DNA of 64,000 nt. Source: Paralvinella palmiformis (taxonomy: Eukaryota; Annelida; Polychaeta; Terebellida; Alvinellidae). The notes below the pieces were generated by a model, which saw only the letters and a program-made list of their open reading frames with translations, made no database searches and was not told the origin of the DNA. The DNA is taken from the NCBI GenBank assembly GCA_025642065.1, contig JAODUP010001138.1, positions 1-64,000 of the forward strand, given 5' to 3'. Numbering within the stretch: position 1 is the first letter of the stretch; the number at the start of each line of letters is the position of its first letter. The position numbers and the translations under genes were made by a program. Shown piece after piece: positions 24,466 through 35,660 of this stretch.

Positions 24466-24710
24466 TGTTATAATTATCAGTGTTATCATCATTATCATCA
24501 TCGCGACCATCGTTAGTATTATTATTATCATCGTCATCATCATCATCATCATCATCATCATTATCGACAGCATAACCATTATCAACATCATCAACATCAC
24601 CATTATTGTCATCCATCCCACCATCCCCAAAAATCCCGACCACGACCATCACCACCATCATCATCATCATCATCATAAACAACAACATCATCATCATCAT
24701 CACCACCATC

Positions 24711-24742
<32 letters not shown>

Positions 24743-25075
24743 CAACAACAACAACAACACCATCAACACCATCAACACCGTCAACACCATCATCATCAAC
24801 ACCATCAACACGATCAACACCATCACCACCATCATCACCGTCAACAGCAACATCATCATTATCATCATTATCATCATTATCATCATTATCGCCGCCATAA
24901 CATCATCATCATCAAGAATAATCGTCATTATCATCATTACTGGCATAATCATTGTCAGTTTTCATTATCATCATCATCATCATTATTATCAAGAGCAACA
25001 GCAACCATCGTCGTCATCATCATCATCATAATCATAATAATAATAATAATACATCATCATCATCATCATCAGTAG
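24466..25075. repeat. Long imperfect (ATC/AAC)n trinucleotide array
   Basis: About 600 bp of ATC, ACC and AAC units. A 188-codon reverse frame (Met/Asp/Val-rich) and a 141-codon + frame (Ile/Asn/Thr-rich) arise purely from the triplet period. Confidence 0.95.
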
Positions 25076-25904
25076 CAGCAATAAACATTTTCATCATCAA
25101 CAATATATAATCGTCTTTGGAGAAGGTAATGGTCCATTTCATTCCGAAGATTCCCGAAGTACTGACCAATTAGAGGCTGGCTAGCGATTGATCCCGGTAA
25201 CAAGAATCCAGCTGAACTATTTTCAGCTAGGTCAGAAAACACCGGCTCTGGATATAACCACAGTCTTTTTCCAGCGATGTAAGTAGATAAGGTTATATGT
25301 TATAATGCTTTACGTTAATCCGGCGAAACCTCTTCTTTCTAGAATATCCAGATGCCTCCCATAAATACGTGAGAAATGAGTTAAATTTATATTTTAGTGA
25401 GAGTTTGATAATACGAAATAGCCGTCTGTATTTCAAATGTTTTTTCGTCTGAAAGATCAATAAATATAAGCTGTCCTAAGTTGTGAGCTCAATATTTTAT
25501 ATTATAAGCCTGAATATACCTTCTACATAAATTTGAAACGAAGCGATCTTGAACAAACGTTTATTTCAGTGAATAGTAAATTCTGTTCAGGATTTCTCTC
25601 TGAAAAGGGAGTGATTATTTTCTCACAGTGCAGTTCACTGTTGGTTATGTTTGCAGTCTCAACTAACTAATCTGCTTTAAACTGTCAAAAACAGATAATA
25701 GTATTTGATTTTATCGAATATGGCAACCAAGGTCGATTTTAATAGAGTAAAATACTACAAATCACGGCTCCCGTTGACGGTTATTACGAAAGTACTCAAA
25801 AAGGTAGCCAGCTCCTGATTGGTCGGCCGATTTACCGACGATTGCCGATCTCTATGAAAAAGATCATTGCCATCAACGAGGAACAACCAAAAATTTAAAT
25901 TGAT
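25076..25904. other. Unique DNA, nothing recognised
   Basis: No exon-like frame or repeat. Could contain regulatory sequence, but nothing supports it directly. Confidence 0.35.
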
Positions 25905-26135
25905 TACCTGTTGACATCAGTAGACCTTCATCTGTTGACCTTCATCTGTTAATTATTATCTGTTGATTCTCATCTGTTTATTTCATTCCCTCACCTTCTT
26001 CGATGCCATTCATATGTTAAACAGTTCACCTTCTTCTGTTCACATTAGCCTACAACTCTTCATCTGCACACCTTCATATCTCGATATTCAACATCCCACC
26101 TTCTCGTACTCATCATCACCTTTTCACCTTTATCT
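25905..26135. repeat. Degenerate minisatellite of CTTCATCTGTTGAC-type units
   Basis: CATCTGTTGACCTT and variants (CATCTGTTTA, CTTCATCTGCACAC) recur with a 14-20 bp spacing, decaying to the right. Confidence 0.6.
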
Positions 26136-26747
26136 GTTTACGTATTGTAATGATTTAATCTCGCTGATGATACCTCGGGTCAATTTAGCTAAAATACGCC
26201 TAAAATAAAACAAAGATAGCGGCGAAATCAAACAGAGACAGACAATAATTATTATACACCCTATGGATCCGCACGTAAATGAGGATTTATATGGGGTCGG
26301 TCGTAGGTCAAGGTCTCGGCGACTAATGGCCCAGTGTTTACAACTTTAATGACAGGCCTCTCTCGACATCTGTCTAACACGCTAGAGGAGAAAATGAGGC
26401 GAAGGTCAATGGGTCAGAACTTTCTTCTGGAACGAGGTTGCTGGAACATCACACCCAGTGTCACAATAGTCACATGATTAGCTATATATTTCGGTCTAGT
26501 TTTATGGTTGTGACATGGTCACTTACTATACCGTGTAGTGCTTTAGGAGTCACACAGTGACTTAGACAATCGTACCGGCACTACACCCTAGAATGCCGTA
26601 GTCATATATGTAGTTCATTTAGTGTCATAAGAGTCACGTGGTTATTTAAATAATCCAACTGTCACAAGAGGAATTATTCTTTGTAAATTTTCATCCAACT
26701 TCAAAATACACAATTCCTTATAAACTGTAGATAAAATTAATTGAACC

Positions 26748-26749
<2 letters not shown>
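26136..26749. other. Unique DNA, nothing recognised
   Basis: GTCACATGATTA/GTCACGTGGTTA-type motifs recur loosely between about 26460 and 26665. No coding signal. Confidence 0.3.

Positions 26750-26816
<67 letters not shown>
26750..26816. repeat. (AT)n microsatellite
   Basis: A pure dinucleotide run of about 33 units. Confidence 0.95.
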
Positions 26817-26820
<4 letters not shown>

Positions 26821-26935
26821 CTATAATAATGGCTGAAATGACAGTTATTTTAAGTGGCTTAGCTACCTTAGGGAGACGCGTGTGGTCTGTAATTTACAGC
26901 TACAACACGAGGACTAAATTCTAAATAAATTTAGA

Positions 26936-27097
26936 ATTTACAATAGATGGCATATTCGGCGGAGAAACCTTTACCAGTTGCCTTCATGGTTGGATGAAAA
27001 CTCCACGGTCAGGATTCGAACCTCCGGCCTCCCGCACAGCATGACCATGAGTAAGAAAGTCCCACGGCCTTACCCACTAGGCCATGGAGGCGGTCCT
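26936..27097 (-). mobile_element. SINE family 3, copy 2
   Basis: On the minus strand the head reads CATGGCCTAGTGGGTAAGGC (A-box), CTTACTCATGGTCATG, and GAGGTTCGAATCC (B-box). The body is AAAGGTTTCTCCGCCGAATA, TGCCATCTATTG, matching the copy at 20190-20362 from head to end. The well-preserved promoter boxes suggest it is younger than most SINE copies here. Confidence 0.85.
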
Positions 27098-28085
27098 TTA
27101 AATCTATTAAAACTATATTTGTATTAAACGCTAAAGACATTATAATGCGTTTGATATTTTAATTACGCCTGCGCAGATAATTCAAATCCAGAGCAGAAAT
27201 GGGGTGCCATATAAAGCACTCTCATCAATATTCGGCTCTGTTCGTTTTCACTCGGCAAGTTCCGAGATCAGCGTTGGGTACCGACGTGTGTATAGTTTGG
27301 TCGAGTTTTTCTCGGTTATGTGTGTGTGACGTCACCACTCTCTACGTAGTGACATTCAGTATACGCGCATATTTTGCTGTATAATACGTTAGCTACGTCG
27401 TGACCAGCCCAAAGTGATTCCGTGTAAACACAAACTTATTATGACAATTCTACCCATATTTTATCCATGTCTAGGAAGCTATACGTGATAGAGCGACTAA
27501 TTAAGTCGATAACAAGTCTTTGTTATTAGAATAATTAGAAAAAGGCTATTGGTCAACAAAGATTGCTTTAGACAGCCAAGTTCGTGTTATAGTATACCTA
27601 CAATGTTACTTGTACAGTCCAGTCGAACTGATGTTATTTGAGTTAAATGGTGATTTGTGTATCCTAGACCCAAATATTTCGAAATCACATCAAAGCCAAA
27701 TTCCTCCATATATCCTCATGTGAGATTTATTGTACAAAAAGAGATAAATATACCAATTGACAATTCAATGTTAGTTACAAAAGTAGATGATCACGGCATG
27801 TATGCTCACTTGGCTCATAATTCATAATTTCTCTTTGTCTTATAACTGATAAAAAATAGATAAAGTCTCTCGTTGTGTAAGTATCCAGATTGAGAAGGGA
27901 ACCCATTTGGTGCTCAGTTTCCTTCCAAAGGTCGTATTTTTTCAAGGAAGACAGATGGCGCCACATCTGTTATGATAGCCACAAGGGCCTCAACATGGTC
28001 GGCTTTCGCGAGATTATTGCGTAGAATCTCGCCGTTCTCCCAAAACAAAGTGTGACACTACTCGAAGAGAAGAAAAACTCTGAAA
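27098..28085. other. Unique DNA, no gene recognised
   Basis: A full TGACGTCA (CRE-like) palindrome is present at 27327-27334. No exon is supported. Confidence 0.35.
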
Positions 28086-28089
28086 CTGG

Positions 28090-28149
28090 CGCGCGCGGAC
28101 ACACGCACACGCACACGCACACGCACACGCACACACACACACACACCGA

Positions 28150-28180
<31 letters not shown>

Positions 28181-28205
28181 TAGAGAGGGAGGGGAGAGAG
28201 AGAGG
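28090..28205. repeat. (CACG)n/(AC)n and (GA)n tract
   Basis: GCAC/AC units (28092-28146) followed by GAGA (28151-28205). Confidence 0.95.
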
Positions 28206-29325
28206 TGTGCATTCATTTATTCCTTTGTCTATATTTGCCGACAAAGAGGCTGACATAAAAAATATCGTGTTTTCGGCTAATATCGACAAATAATCGTCTT
28301 CGCTCACTAGAAGATGGCCTTTACTGTCCTCTAAACACGTTCTAAGAACTCACTCTCTTCTCACCGCAATAAAGCCCCTAGTTAATCATCGTCTCCGATA
28401 TTGTACAGCATCCAGTCAGAGACCGGTAACAATTATTCTCCACTCACAAATAATTTACAGTACGAAGACTATCGGGGACAACCCCCCCCCCCACAACCAT
28501 TTCTGCCATATTGTCTCCCAGGACCCAGTAGCCTCGAGTACGCGAAATACGAGTCCCGACACACTTAAGGGCTTATTAAGTCGTGGAATGGACTGGCATG
28601 TTTATAAATGCCGACCGAGTCTGAAGCTTACATCCATACGTCGTTTCTCTAGCCATCATTATACAAGTGGCTAATGACCATTGGTGGCCAAGTTTTGGCG
28701 AGGATTTGTCTTTCCTAATTTTGCTTCCCGATAGAGAAGCCATTTAGCGGGCTAACGCTACACAACGGAGTATAAATTATAGACGTCGACTTGGCGCTGA
28801 CGTCCGCGGCAGACATCAGCGCTAAATATTTGCTCTTTACTTAATGAGGTCGACGTACCATAACTCTGGATTGATTTGGTCTCCCATTATCGTTGGCTAC
28901 CTCTCATTGTTTACCATCGGGGAGTCAAAGATACGATCCAGAGACGTGAGGACCATTGTCTTAATTGGGGAGGGGGGACCAGGAGGAAGATAAGAACACT
29001 TCTTAAGATAAGATAAATAAAGTAATAGCAAACGATGAGATGCAAACATTATAACCAATTGTTATCAGTTTTTATATTAAACGTAACAATGCCATCAGGT
29101 AGTGTGAACCCGGTTCGTTTATTATAATATGTAAAAAGGCGAATGTTAAAGGTGACGGGAAAAGAAATTTCATATTTCGAAGTAAATATAACGTAACAAA
29201 GAATTATTTATTCCCTACCACAATCAAAACAATTATAACCACCAGCTATCATATATCCATTAAAATGATCCCAAAATCCGAACTTTCACGAGTAATTGCT
29301 AGTGTGTACTACACTTGCAAGGGGT
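28206..29325. other. Unique DNA, no gene recognised
   Basis: About 1.1 kb of complex, comparatively GC-balanced sequence just upstream of the candidate first exon at 29396. It could include promoter or enhancer DNA, but I see no decisive element. Confidence 0.35.
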
Positions 29326-29332
29326 CATCGTG

Positions 29333-29340
29333 TGACGTCA
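29333..29340 (+). promoter_or_regulatory. CRE-like TGACGTCA upstream of candidate exon
   Basis: A perfect 8-bp CREB/ATF palindrome 55 bp before the ATG at 29396, consistent with a short promoter. No TATA box is evident at a fitting distance. An 8-mer match alone is weak evidence. Confidence 0.35.
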
Positions 29341-29395
29341 TCTTTGCCAAACATCACGTAGTGTTTACAGACGTCTTGACCAGTCGACAGACAAA

Positions 29396-29583
29396 ATGTC
29401 AGATTTTGACAAAAGTTTTGACATTTTCATGGATATCAAGCCCTATAACTTTGAACCACTCGCGAAAAAAGTCACAGACAGTATTAATTGTGAGGAATTA
29501 GCTGTAGGAAGTGCATACGTGCACCCAGAGCAGCCACATGTGTCGCTGAAACCCGGCCCCGGTCGACAACAAGAGTTGGATTG
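29396..29583 (+). CDS. Candidate first coding exon, P2X7 C-terminal-domain-like small protein
   Basis: The ATG in context ACAAAATGT opens a 62-codon exon. It begins MSDFDKSFDIFMDIKPYNFE, with PLAKK next, and ends near GPGRQQELDW. The motif D-I-K-P-Y-N-F-E-P-L followed by an acidic/serine spacer and a final D-W is typical of short invertebrate proteins related to the P2X7 receptor intracellular (zinc-binding) domain, where W-C-x-C-G-x-C follows. The frame runs on as W-C-V-F-V-C, but a donor-like TG|GTGTGT at 29584 would split the Trp codon (phase 2) so that the next exon would supply the cysteine cluster. I could not find that exon downstream. The family function in invertebrates is not established. 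Alternatives are a decayed retrocopy or chance similarity. Confidence 0.45.
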
Positions 29584-30197
29584 GTGTGTATTTGTTTGTG
29601 TTGGTATAAACTTAATTGATAAGTCAATACACTGGGGCTGAATGTGAGTATTTCCCTCCTCCTATCGCATAACTTTATTTAAAATAAAGTGGTGTTTCTC
29701 TGTACACGGGAGCCCGGTGGGTGTATGGGGCTGTCCTATATGTGGTCTATACTAGTCTATACCGGGATGTGCCGCCCTCACCTAGCCATTTTTGTTGCTG
29801 TAATGTTCGAGTTGTTGTTGTTTCGTGCCGCGTTTTGACGGCAGTTACACGTCGGATATAATCAGTTAATCAGGGCTATTTGATGTATGTATCTTTGGAC
29901 AATTTATGCGATACAATACACCATTTTATATGTTTAATAAAGATTCTCGACTAAAGTTTCAACGATGTGAGATACTAACAAAGCAAGTTTAAAAACCACT
30001 GTAATTTTATGTATAGGAACATTTTTAATATATTTATGATTGAAATTGATTTGAATATGTAACACTAACATTTTGACTAATTTGGGAAACCTTTTCCTGT
30101 GACCTTTAAAGGCCAAAGAGCATTCGAAAGATTGCATTTATAATCTAACTTCTAGAATATTATACCTAGAAGATAGAATCTAGAATCGAAAGTTGAA

Positions 30198-30202
<5 letters not shown>
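29584..30202. other. Unique DNA downstream of candidate exon
   Basis: Presumed intron if the upstream exon is real. No cysteine-rich continuation exon was found. CTAGAATCTAGAA-type repeats begin near 30145. Confidence 0.3.

Positions 30203-30280
<78 letters not shown>
30203..30280. repeat. (AT)n microsatellite
   Basis: A dinucleotide run of about 39 units. Confidence 0.95.
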
Positions 30281-30283
<3 letters not shown>

Positions 30284-30468
30284 CACCCGTCACATATGTG
30301 ACTGTCTAGAAAGGAAAGGTTGTTGTTATACATGTATATTATAAAAGAAAACTTCATCAAATATTTCTTAAGGCCAATATCTAGACCTTAGATTCTATAA
30401 CATAACGACTAGAATCTTGCACCTAAAACATAACATCTAGAATGATAAAACGCTCTTTTCATACAACC

Positions 30469-30469
<1 letters not shown>

Positions 30470-30518
<49 letters not shown>

Positions 30519-30545
30519 TAATAATAATAATAATAATAAATATAC
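30470..30545. repeat. (AAT)n microsatellite
   Basis: A trinucleotide run with one frame-shifting interruption. Confidence 0.95.
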
Positions 30546-30769
30546 GATGATGATGATTTTATTAATGTTATACGAGAATTAAAGTTGATCATTGACTGGG
30601 TTAAAAAGCACCGACTAGTGAAGGTCAAATTAAAATCAGAGGTCAGAGAAATTAATTGCAGAATATGTGGGACATCAATTGGCGTTTGGATGCGGTTTCT
30701 TAGCCAGAATGGCAAGGCTTGCGGACGACGCATTTCACAGGAATTATGTTGAGTTGAATAGAGTTATGT

Positions 30770-30912
30770 AGCCTCGGCACGGCTCACGCCCCGGACACAT
30801 GGGCTGAGATGTGATTCTCTAGAGAAACATCCGACAAACACAGGTATGAGTCGGTTCGAACCCACAACCTAGGTTTTGGCAGCGCATTGTTCTAATCACT
30901 GTGCCATCTTAG
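30770..30912 (-). mobile_element. SINE family 2, copy 4
   Basis: On the minus strand: AAGATGGCACAGTGATTAGA (A-box), GGGTTCGAACC (B-box), then CTGTGTTTGTCGGATGTTTC and TCTAGAGAATCACATCTCAG, then CCCATGTGTCC. This is one of the longest copies and defines the 3' half of the body together with the copy at 58302. Confidence 0.8.
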
Positions 30913-31274
30913 TACCGCAGGAATGATATCACGAAATATCTGTCATCATAAATGTCCATTGCTGTCCTGAGTATAAAAAGTGGACTTTTGTGAATGTAAA
31001 CATTTACGAGGCTGATAAATGTAGAACATAGATATCTGACGAACGAGAATTAGATATCTTTGACGATGGCTTTGAGATGTGTACAATAAGATCACAATAT
31101 GTAACTGACAGCCAATGTAACTCCTTCAGAACGGGCTTGATGTTGATGTTAACATACCTAACTGTTCTGTTTAGTGTCTAGGATGTTGTCTGGTTAGAAT
31201 CTTGCATCGAAAATCTTCTCTCTAGGATCTAGCATCTGGCACTTAATAGCTAAGACTTGGCCCCCAAAAGCTAT
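30913..31274. other. Unique DNA, nothing recognised
   Basis: Ends in AGAATCTTGCATCGAAAATC / GGATCTAGCATCTGGCAC, related to the degenerate CTAGAATCT repeats near 30145 and 30375-30440. Confidence 0.3.
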
Positions 31275-31440
31275 AAGCATGCCCGTTTTGCTTGGTTCAT
31301 AACGGACCAGCAGCGTGCGGGTGTACTTATTTTTCTATGAATGCCTGTATGGTGGTTTACCAGACACCCGGCGGCAACGAACCGAGGAGTACTCGCACTG
31401 TAACACATCACTCTACCCACTAAGCCATAATGTTCCAAGT
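31275..31440 (-). mobile_element. Possible decayed tRNA-derived SINE (unassigned family)
   Basis: The minus strand begins CATTATGGCTTAGTGGGTAG, a good A-box, and later has CTCGGTTCGTTGCC where a B-box would be. It does not match the bodies of families 1-3. Confidence 0.45.
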
Positions 31441-31684
31441 TAAGTAGGTTAACTAACCTTTATTTTATTTACTGAGCGGTGTAGTAATGAGTAACACCGT
31501 GTGATGGATGGCATTTAGACTTGTTCGGCTTACTACCTCTAAGTAACGTGTTTTGGCGTTCAGTGATCCCAATATTTGTGTTTAAATGTTTATTTCATAT
31601 TTAAAACAGTGAATACTGACTGATCCATGGATGTGGGGCTTTCTTTATTGTAGAAAATATGTTCACCCTTATTTAGTTGGGACT

Positions 31685-31850
31685 CTTCCATGATATAACT
31701 GGTAGCGCATGTAGCCCCATATCTGAACCAACTGAGTTCAAATATTAGCATGGCCATTTCTGAAGGGTGTTTCATTTTTTCACTTCGCCTCATTACCTTT
31801 GTATGTCGCTCGGCCCATTTAGCCTACTTTGTGCGCAAAATCAAACATTC
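31685..31850 (+). mobile_element. SINE family 1, copy B
   Basis: An eroded tRNA-like head (ACTGGTAGCGCATGTAG, GAGTTCAAATA) is followed by the family body GTGTTTCATTTTTTCACTTC, GCCTCATTACCTTTG, CTCGGCCCATTTAGCCTACT, TTGTGCGCAAAAT. It is more diverged in the head than the copy at 6841. Confidence 0.8.
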
Positions 31851-32600
31851 AAACTGCTTTTTTAGCCCCGAACGTATACGTATTTCTTCGAGTGACACAA
31901 CCTGCGAGTGAGGCAAGTTGTAGTATATTTGTAATATATTTTTTATTATTTTAACAATAAGAATAAATTAGCAATTTGTATTGCCTTAGATGATCATTTT
32001 GTTTTGCAGACTGTTCTTTTTCAGAGAAAAATATCTATAAAACAATAAGTGCTCCACGCATAGGAACACACAATTAGACAGGGGCACCTATATAGTATAT
32101 ATAAAACATGTTACGAAATTAATTAGATTTGTTTTTGCATTTAAATGATTTAATTCTTCTATAAACAAATTGAAGGGAAAAACAATATAAATTCTTAACT
32201 TTATTTATTTATAATTTTCCAGGTTAAACAATAATTCAGAATAACAACAAAACTTTGACCGTTGATATACAGTTGATGCTCAGTTAATTTTCTCTGACTA
32301 CCCCAAGGACAAATAAACAAGGAAAAATTAATACAATTAATTATGAGGTATTTTGGTACACCATAAATAAATTATGAAAATACTCGGTTTCCAGTCTAAA
32401 CTATTTTATAACGAATTTATATTTATATTTGATAATTCCGAAAGCGATTATTTTTGTCTTGAAATATCACTCCATATCTGACAGGTGCTGATTATATAGA
32501 CATACACATGCAAATACACGCAAATACTCACACGATGGGGAACTATCAATAACAAATACATCCAAACTATTTAAATCCCATACACATACATGTATGCTTG
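31851..32600. other. AT-rich DNA, nothing recognised
   Basis: No gene-like signal in about 750 bp. Confidence 0.35.
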
Positions 32601-32735
32601 TTGCTTCGTTAGCGCAGCAGTTAGTACCTGCAGGTTGTGGGTTCGAAACTGGCTCACCCTTGTATTTGTGGGATGTATTTCAACAGGGAGTCGCCCCTAG
32701 GCCACACGCCTAACTCAGCAATATACTTTGCTCAC
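32601..32735 (+). mobile_element. SINE family 2, copy 5
   Basis: GTTAGCGCAGCAGTTAGTAC (A-box), a shortened anticodon region, GTTGTGGGTTCGAAACTGGC (B-box), then TTGTATTTGTGGGATGTATT and AGTCGCCCCTAGGCCACACG. The anticodon-arm region is about 15 bp shorter than in copies 3 and 4. Confidence 0.8.
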
Positions 32736-33088
32736 AAATATCCAAACGATGTAGGTACAATTATCAACCTATAAAGCCAACCTTTTCAAATCACATACAC
32801 AACCTACTTAAAGGCACCTTTTACTTGTGCAGCTATGAAACACAAATCTACGCGTGTAGTCACGGAAGTGCAGACAAGTACGTGCATGCGTAGGTTTGGA
32901 AATAAAAGAACTGCGTACTGTAAAGTATGAAATGTCAGTCATAAAATGACAGACTTTCCTAAAACGTACTCCATTAAGATCGATTAATATTTCCTAGTAT
33001 TCCCGAAACAAACATAAAACTTTGTACTAATTGTTCATCAGGGGACCCGATTGTTAGTAGCGAAGTTGTCATTTGCGCTTTGGTGACT

Positions 33089-33124
33089 AAACACGTGTCG
33101 AAACACGTGTCAAAACACGTGTCA
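33089..33124. repeat. Three tandem 12-bp units, each with a CACGTG E-box
   Basis: AAACACGTGTC(G/A) is repeated three times without gaps. Each unit carries the palindrome CACGTG. Confidence 0.9.
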
Positions 33125-33700
33125 AAACGACTGCCTGTGCTAATGGATATCGTCATCAATTATGCTACAGTGTCTGTCTGGCTGTCTTTGTACGCATTTG
33201 TCTGCCTGTCTTATTCTCTGTATGTCTGTCTGTCTGTCTGTGTATCTCTCCGTTATCATGCTTTACTTATTAATGTCCATCTGTTATTCTGTCCATCTGA
33301 TTTTCTGTTGGTTATTCCATATATTCATTTCGGTTAGAGCGAAAAGTCGCTTATGACGAAGTGATTTCGATGGACCAATGTTAGATCTGCATCTTAATAT
33401 ACCCCGGATATAGCGAAGTTCAAATTCGTATTCAATCGTGTTCGCTTTGAGCACAAGTTGGCACACATGTTTGAGCAGTTCATGAAATATTCACTGGGCT
33501 AATTACCAACGTGCAACTAAGTGCCTTGATTACTAATTGGCAACTAACACCTGTGAGTTTTAGCAGTTTATGTAATATTTATTCCAGCAATTCAATGGCT
33601 ACTCAAGGGATAATTACTGTTTAAAATAAACCCAGGATTTGCATAAATATCAACGAACCTCTCTTATTACGAACCCTGTCTATAACGAAGCGTTTCGGCT
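33125..33700. other. Unique DNA with short (CTGT)n-like patch
   Basis: A TGTC/TGTT-rich patch occupies about 33168-33245 and explains the cysteine/valine-rich frames there. Nothing else is seen. Confidence 0.35.
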
Positions 33701-33990
33701 ATTTATATCTATTTCTCTCTATCTACCTGCCTCTCTATCCACATAGAGTTCTACACCTGTACTCTTCTGCCTAAATACCTGCCTGTCTACCTGTCAGCAT
33801 AGCTATCAGCCCATCTGTCCGTTAGTCTCTCAAACTCCACCTACATGTCTAACTGCCAGTTTACCCACCTGGCTATCCGGCGCCCTAACCTGCCATTCTC
33901 TTCCTCTAATTGTCTACTTATCTACCCTTTTCACTGTTTATCTATCTATCTACCTGTATAGTTGTCTATCATCTCGACTGCCCTCGTAAC
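33701..33990. repeat. Degenerate (CTAT/CTAC/CTGT)n tract
   Basis: Eroded tetranucleotide repeat with CTATCTA, CTACCTG and TGTCTACC motifs. Confidence 0.7.
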
Positions 33991-34540
33991 CTGCCAGTTG
34001 CCGAGTGGCGAGACTAATGTCAAGTCTAGATGACACGACATTATACTAAGGACGCGTCAAAGCCTGTCTGGGACCATCTGCTACAGAACGCCCTTTGAAT
34101 GTCGTCCCTCGCCAATACGTTAACGGCGTTGGCTCGATGTTTATGGCATATAGATGCTCTAATATGTAAAGTGGACGCTGTATTTAGAGCTGCTTTCACA
34201 ACTGAACTAGCCACATCTTAATATTTGATGTCGACGGCTTTCTGCTTTTTTCCCGTCTCTCCTTTTTTTATACAGAGAGATCTCTCCCAGAAGCACACGA
34301 TCCGATAAGCAGGGAGACGATAATGGTCTTAAAAGTAAACACATTTAAGGGGAAGCCCACTAATTTATGTCCCATCCCAAGAACGGGTAAGATAGGTATT
34401 TCACCTGTCTTCTAAATCTAGAGATGAAGTGACGTGGGAACCTGAGCTCGGCTTTGTGGTCCTTTCTGCGAGTATTAATTTACAAAGAGCCACCGAAATG
34501 GTGTTCCGTTTCGCGTTTTAGCACGACTCTTTTTTGAATA
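33991..34540. other. Unique DNA, nothing recognised
   Basis: No gene-like signal. Confidence 0.35.
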
Positions 34541-34554
34541 TATAATATATATTT

Positions 34555-34613
<59 letters not shown>
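34541..34613. repeat. (AT)n microsatellite
   Basis: An AT run with one TATTATA interruption. Confidence 0.95.
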
Positions 34614-34615
<2 letters not shown>

Positions 34616-35404
34616 TTAACACAGCACGCACACTCATATGCACAAATATGTGTTTGAACACTTCCTTTTGTATTTACAATGTCCAGGCTTTTTCTTCCAC
34701 TATCGCGTCTTATGTTGTTATGCAATGCTTCGTTCAGGTATGACGTCATACAGCGTTATTAGGCCCACTTATCGGATTACTGGGAGATTCTTAGGCGGTC
34801 TTTTGCTAGATTTATGCCTAAAACACTGTGGCCACAAACACCCTAGACTCTTCTGGATCATTCCAACAGCCATCGGACCAAGAAGTAAATAGTTGAGCCT
34901 GAGAGTGGTCTTATTTTAATAAACCAAGCGTAGTCTAAGAGAGTAACTGCCGAAGTTTCAATGCGAGTAAACGTTAAAACGTCAACGTAGATCCGCACGC
35001 GCGCGCTTTTCAGCATTCTGGATCAGCGTAACTGGTGACCATGTTTATAGCGTTCCAGATCGGTTCTCTGGACTGAGATGCAACGCGCTGAATCCTGTAA
35101 GCCGTCTTTAGTTCACTGGCCTCGTGATTCCAGATTTCCTTCCTCGTTTCGAGCATTGATCCGGATTTACGGGCGGATTCTCGGCATAAACAATCTTTCG
35201 TTTTAGTTTGCCCAGCAAGGCGCCCAACGACTTAGAAAATGTCAAGTTTTTGCCATCCACCAGAAGACTCACTATCTTTGGCTTACGTTTTGTTGTACAA
35301 ATGGCAGCTACTGTTAACGAGAAGGTCTCCTGATTGTGGAAACCTCCAAACGATGCCGAGGTTAGTAAATGTCGGGCAGATGGCACATTGCATCAGTTGG
35401 CATA
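34614..35404. other. Unique DNA, no gene recognised
   Basis: Frames at 34638-34892 (+) and 35108-35386 (-) are short and without motifs. A chance DCGNLQTMP string at 35329 (+) superficially recalls the P2X7-like cysteine motif but lacks the second and later cysteines. Confidence 0.3.
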
Positions 35405-35660
35405 TTGTGCCATCAATCAATCGGTGGATTGCGTGATTCTTCCATGTGTAGATTGTATATTTCTATCGTAGGTAGTTAGCGGGTTCTGTCAGTGTGTAGA
35501 TTGTTTCATTCATCAATAAGTAGATTACGCAATGTTCAATTGGTTGATAATGCAAGCCATTGGTTGGCGTAGATTGTTAAATTAGGTATATCATTGATCG
35601 ATCGATGAATATACATACCGTTCGCTGAATCAACGGGTAGATGAATCAGTCGATGAGTGG
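35405..35660. repeat. Degenerate repeat of GTAGATTGT / ATCAATNGGT motifs
   Basis: GTGTAGATTGT, AAGTAGATTACG, GCGTAGATTGTTAAATT and CATCAATCAATCGG-type motifs recur at roughly 40-50 bp, an eroded minisatellite. Confidence 0.45.

Noticed and set aside
24386..25031. Asp/Met-rich reverse and Ile/Asn-rich forward frames
   Set aside because: Trinucleotide repeat artefacts on both strands.
35239..35436. Possible second exon of the P2X7-like gene (CGNLQTMP string)
   Set aside because: The first and later cysteines of the domain are missing, there is no acceptor in the needed phase, and the surrounding residues do not fit.
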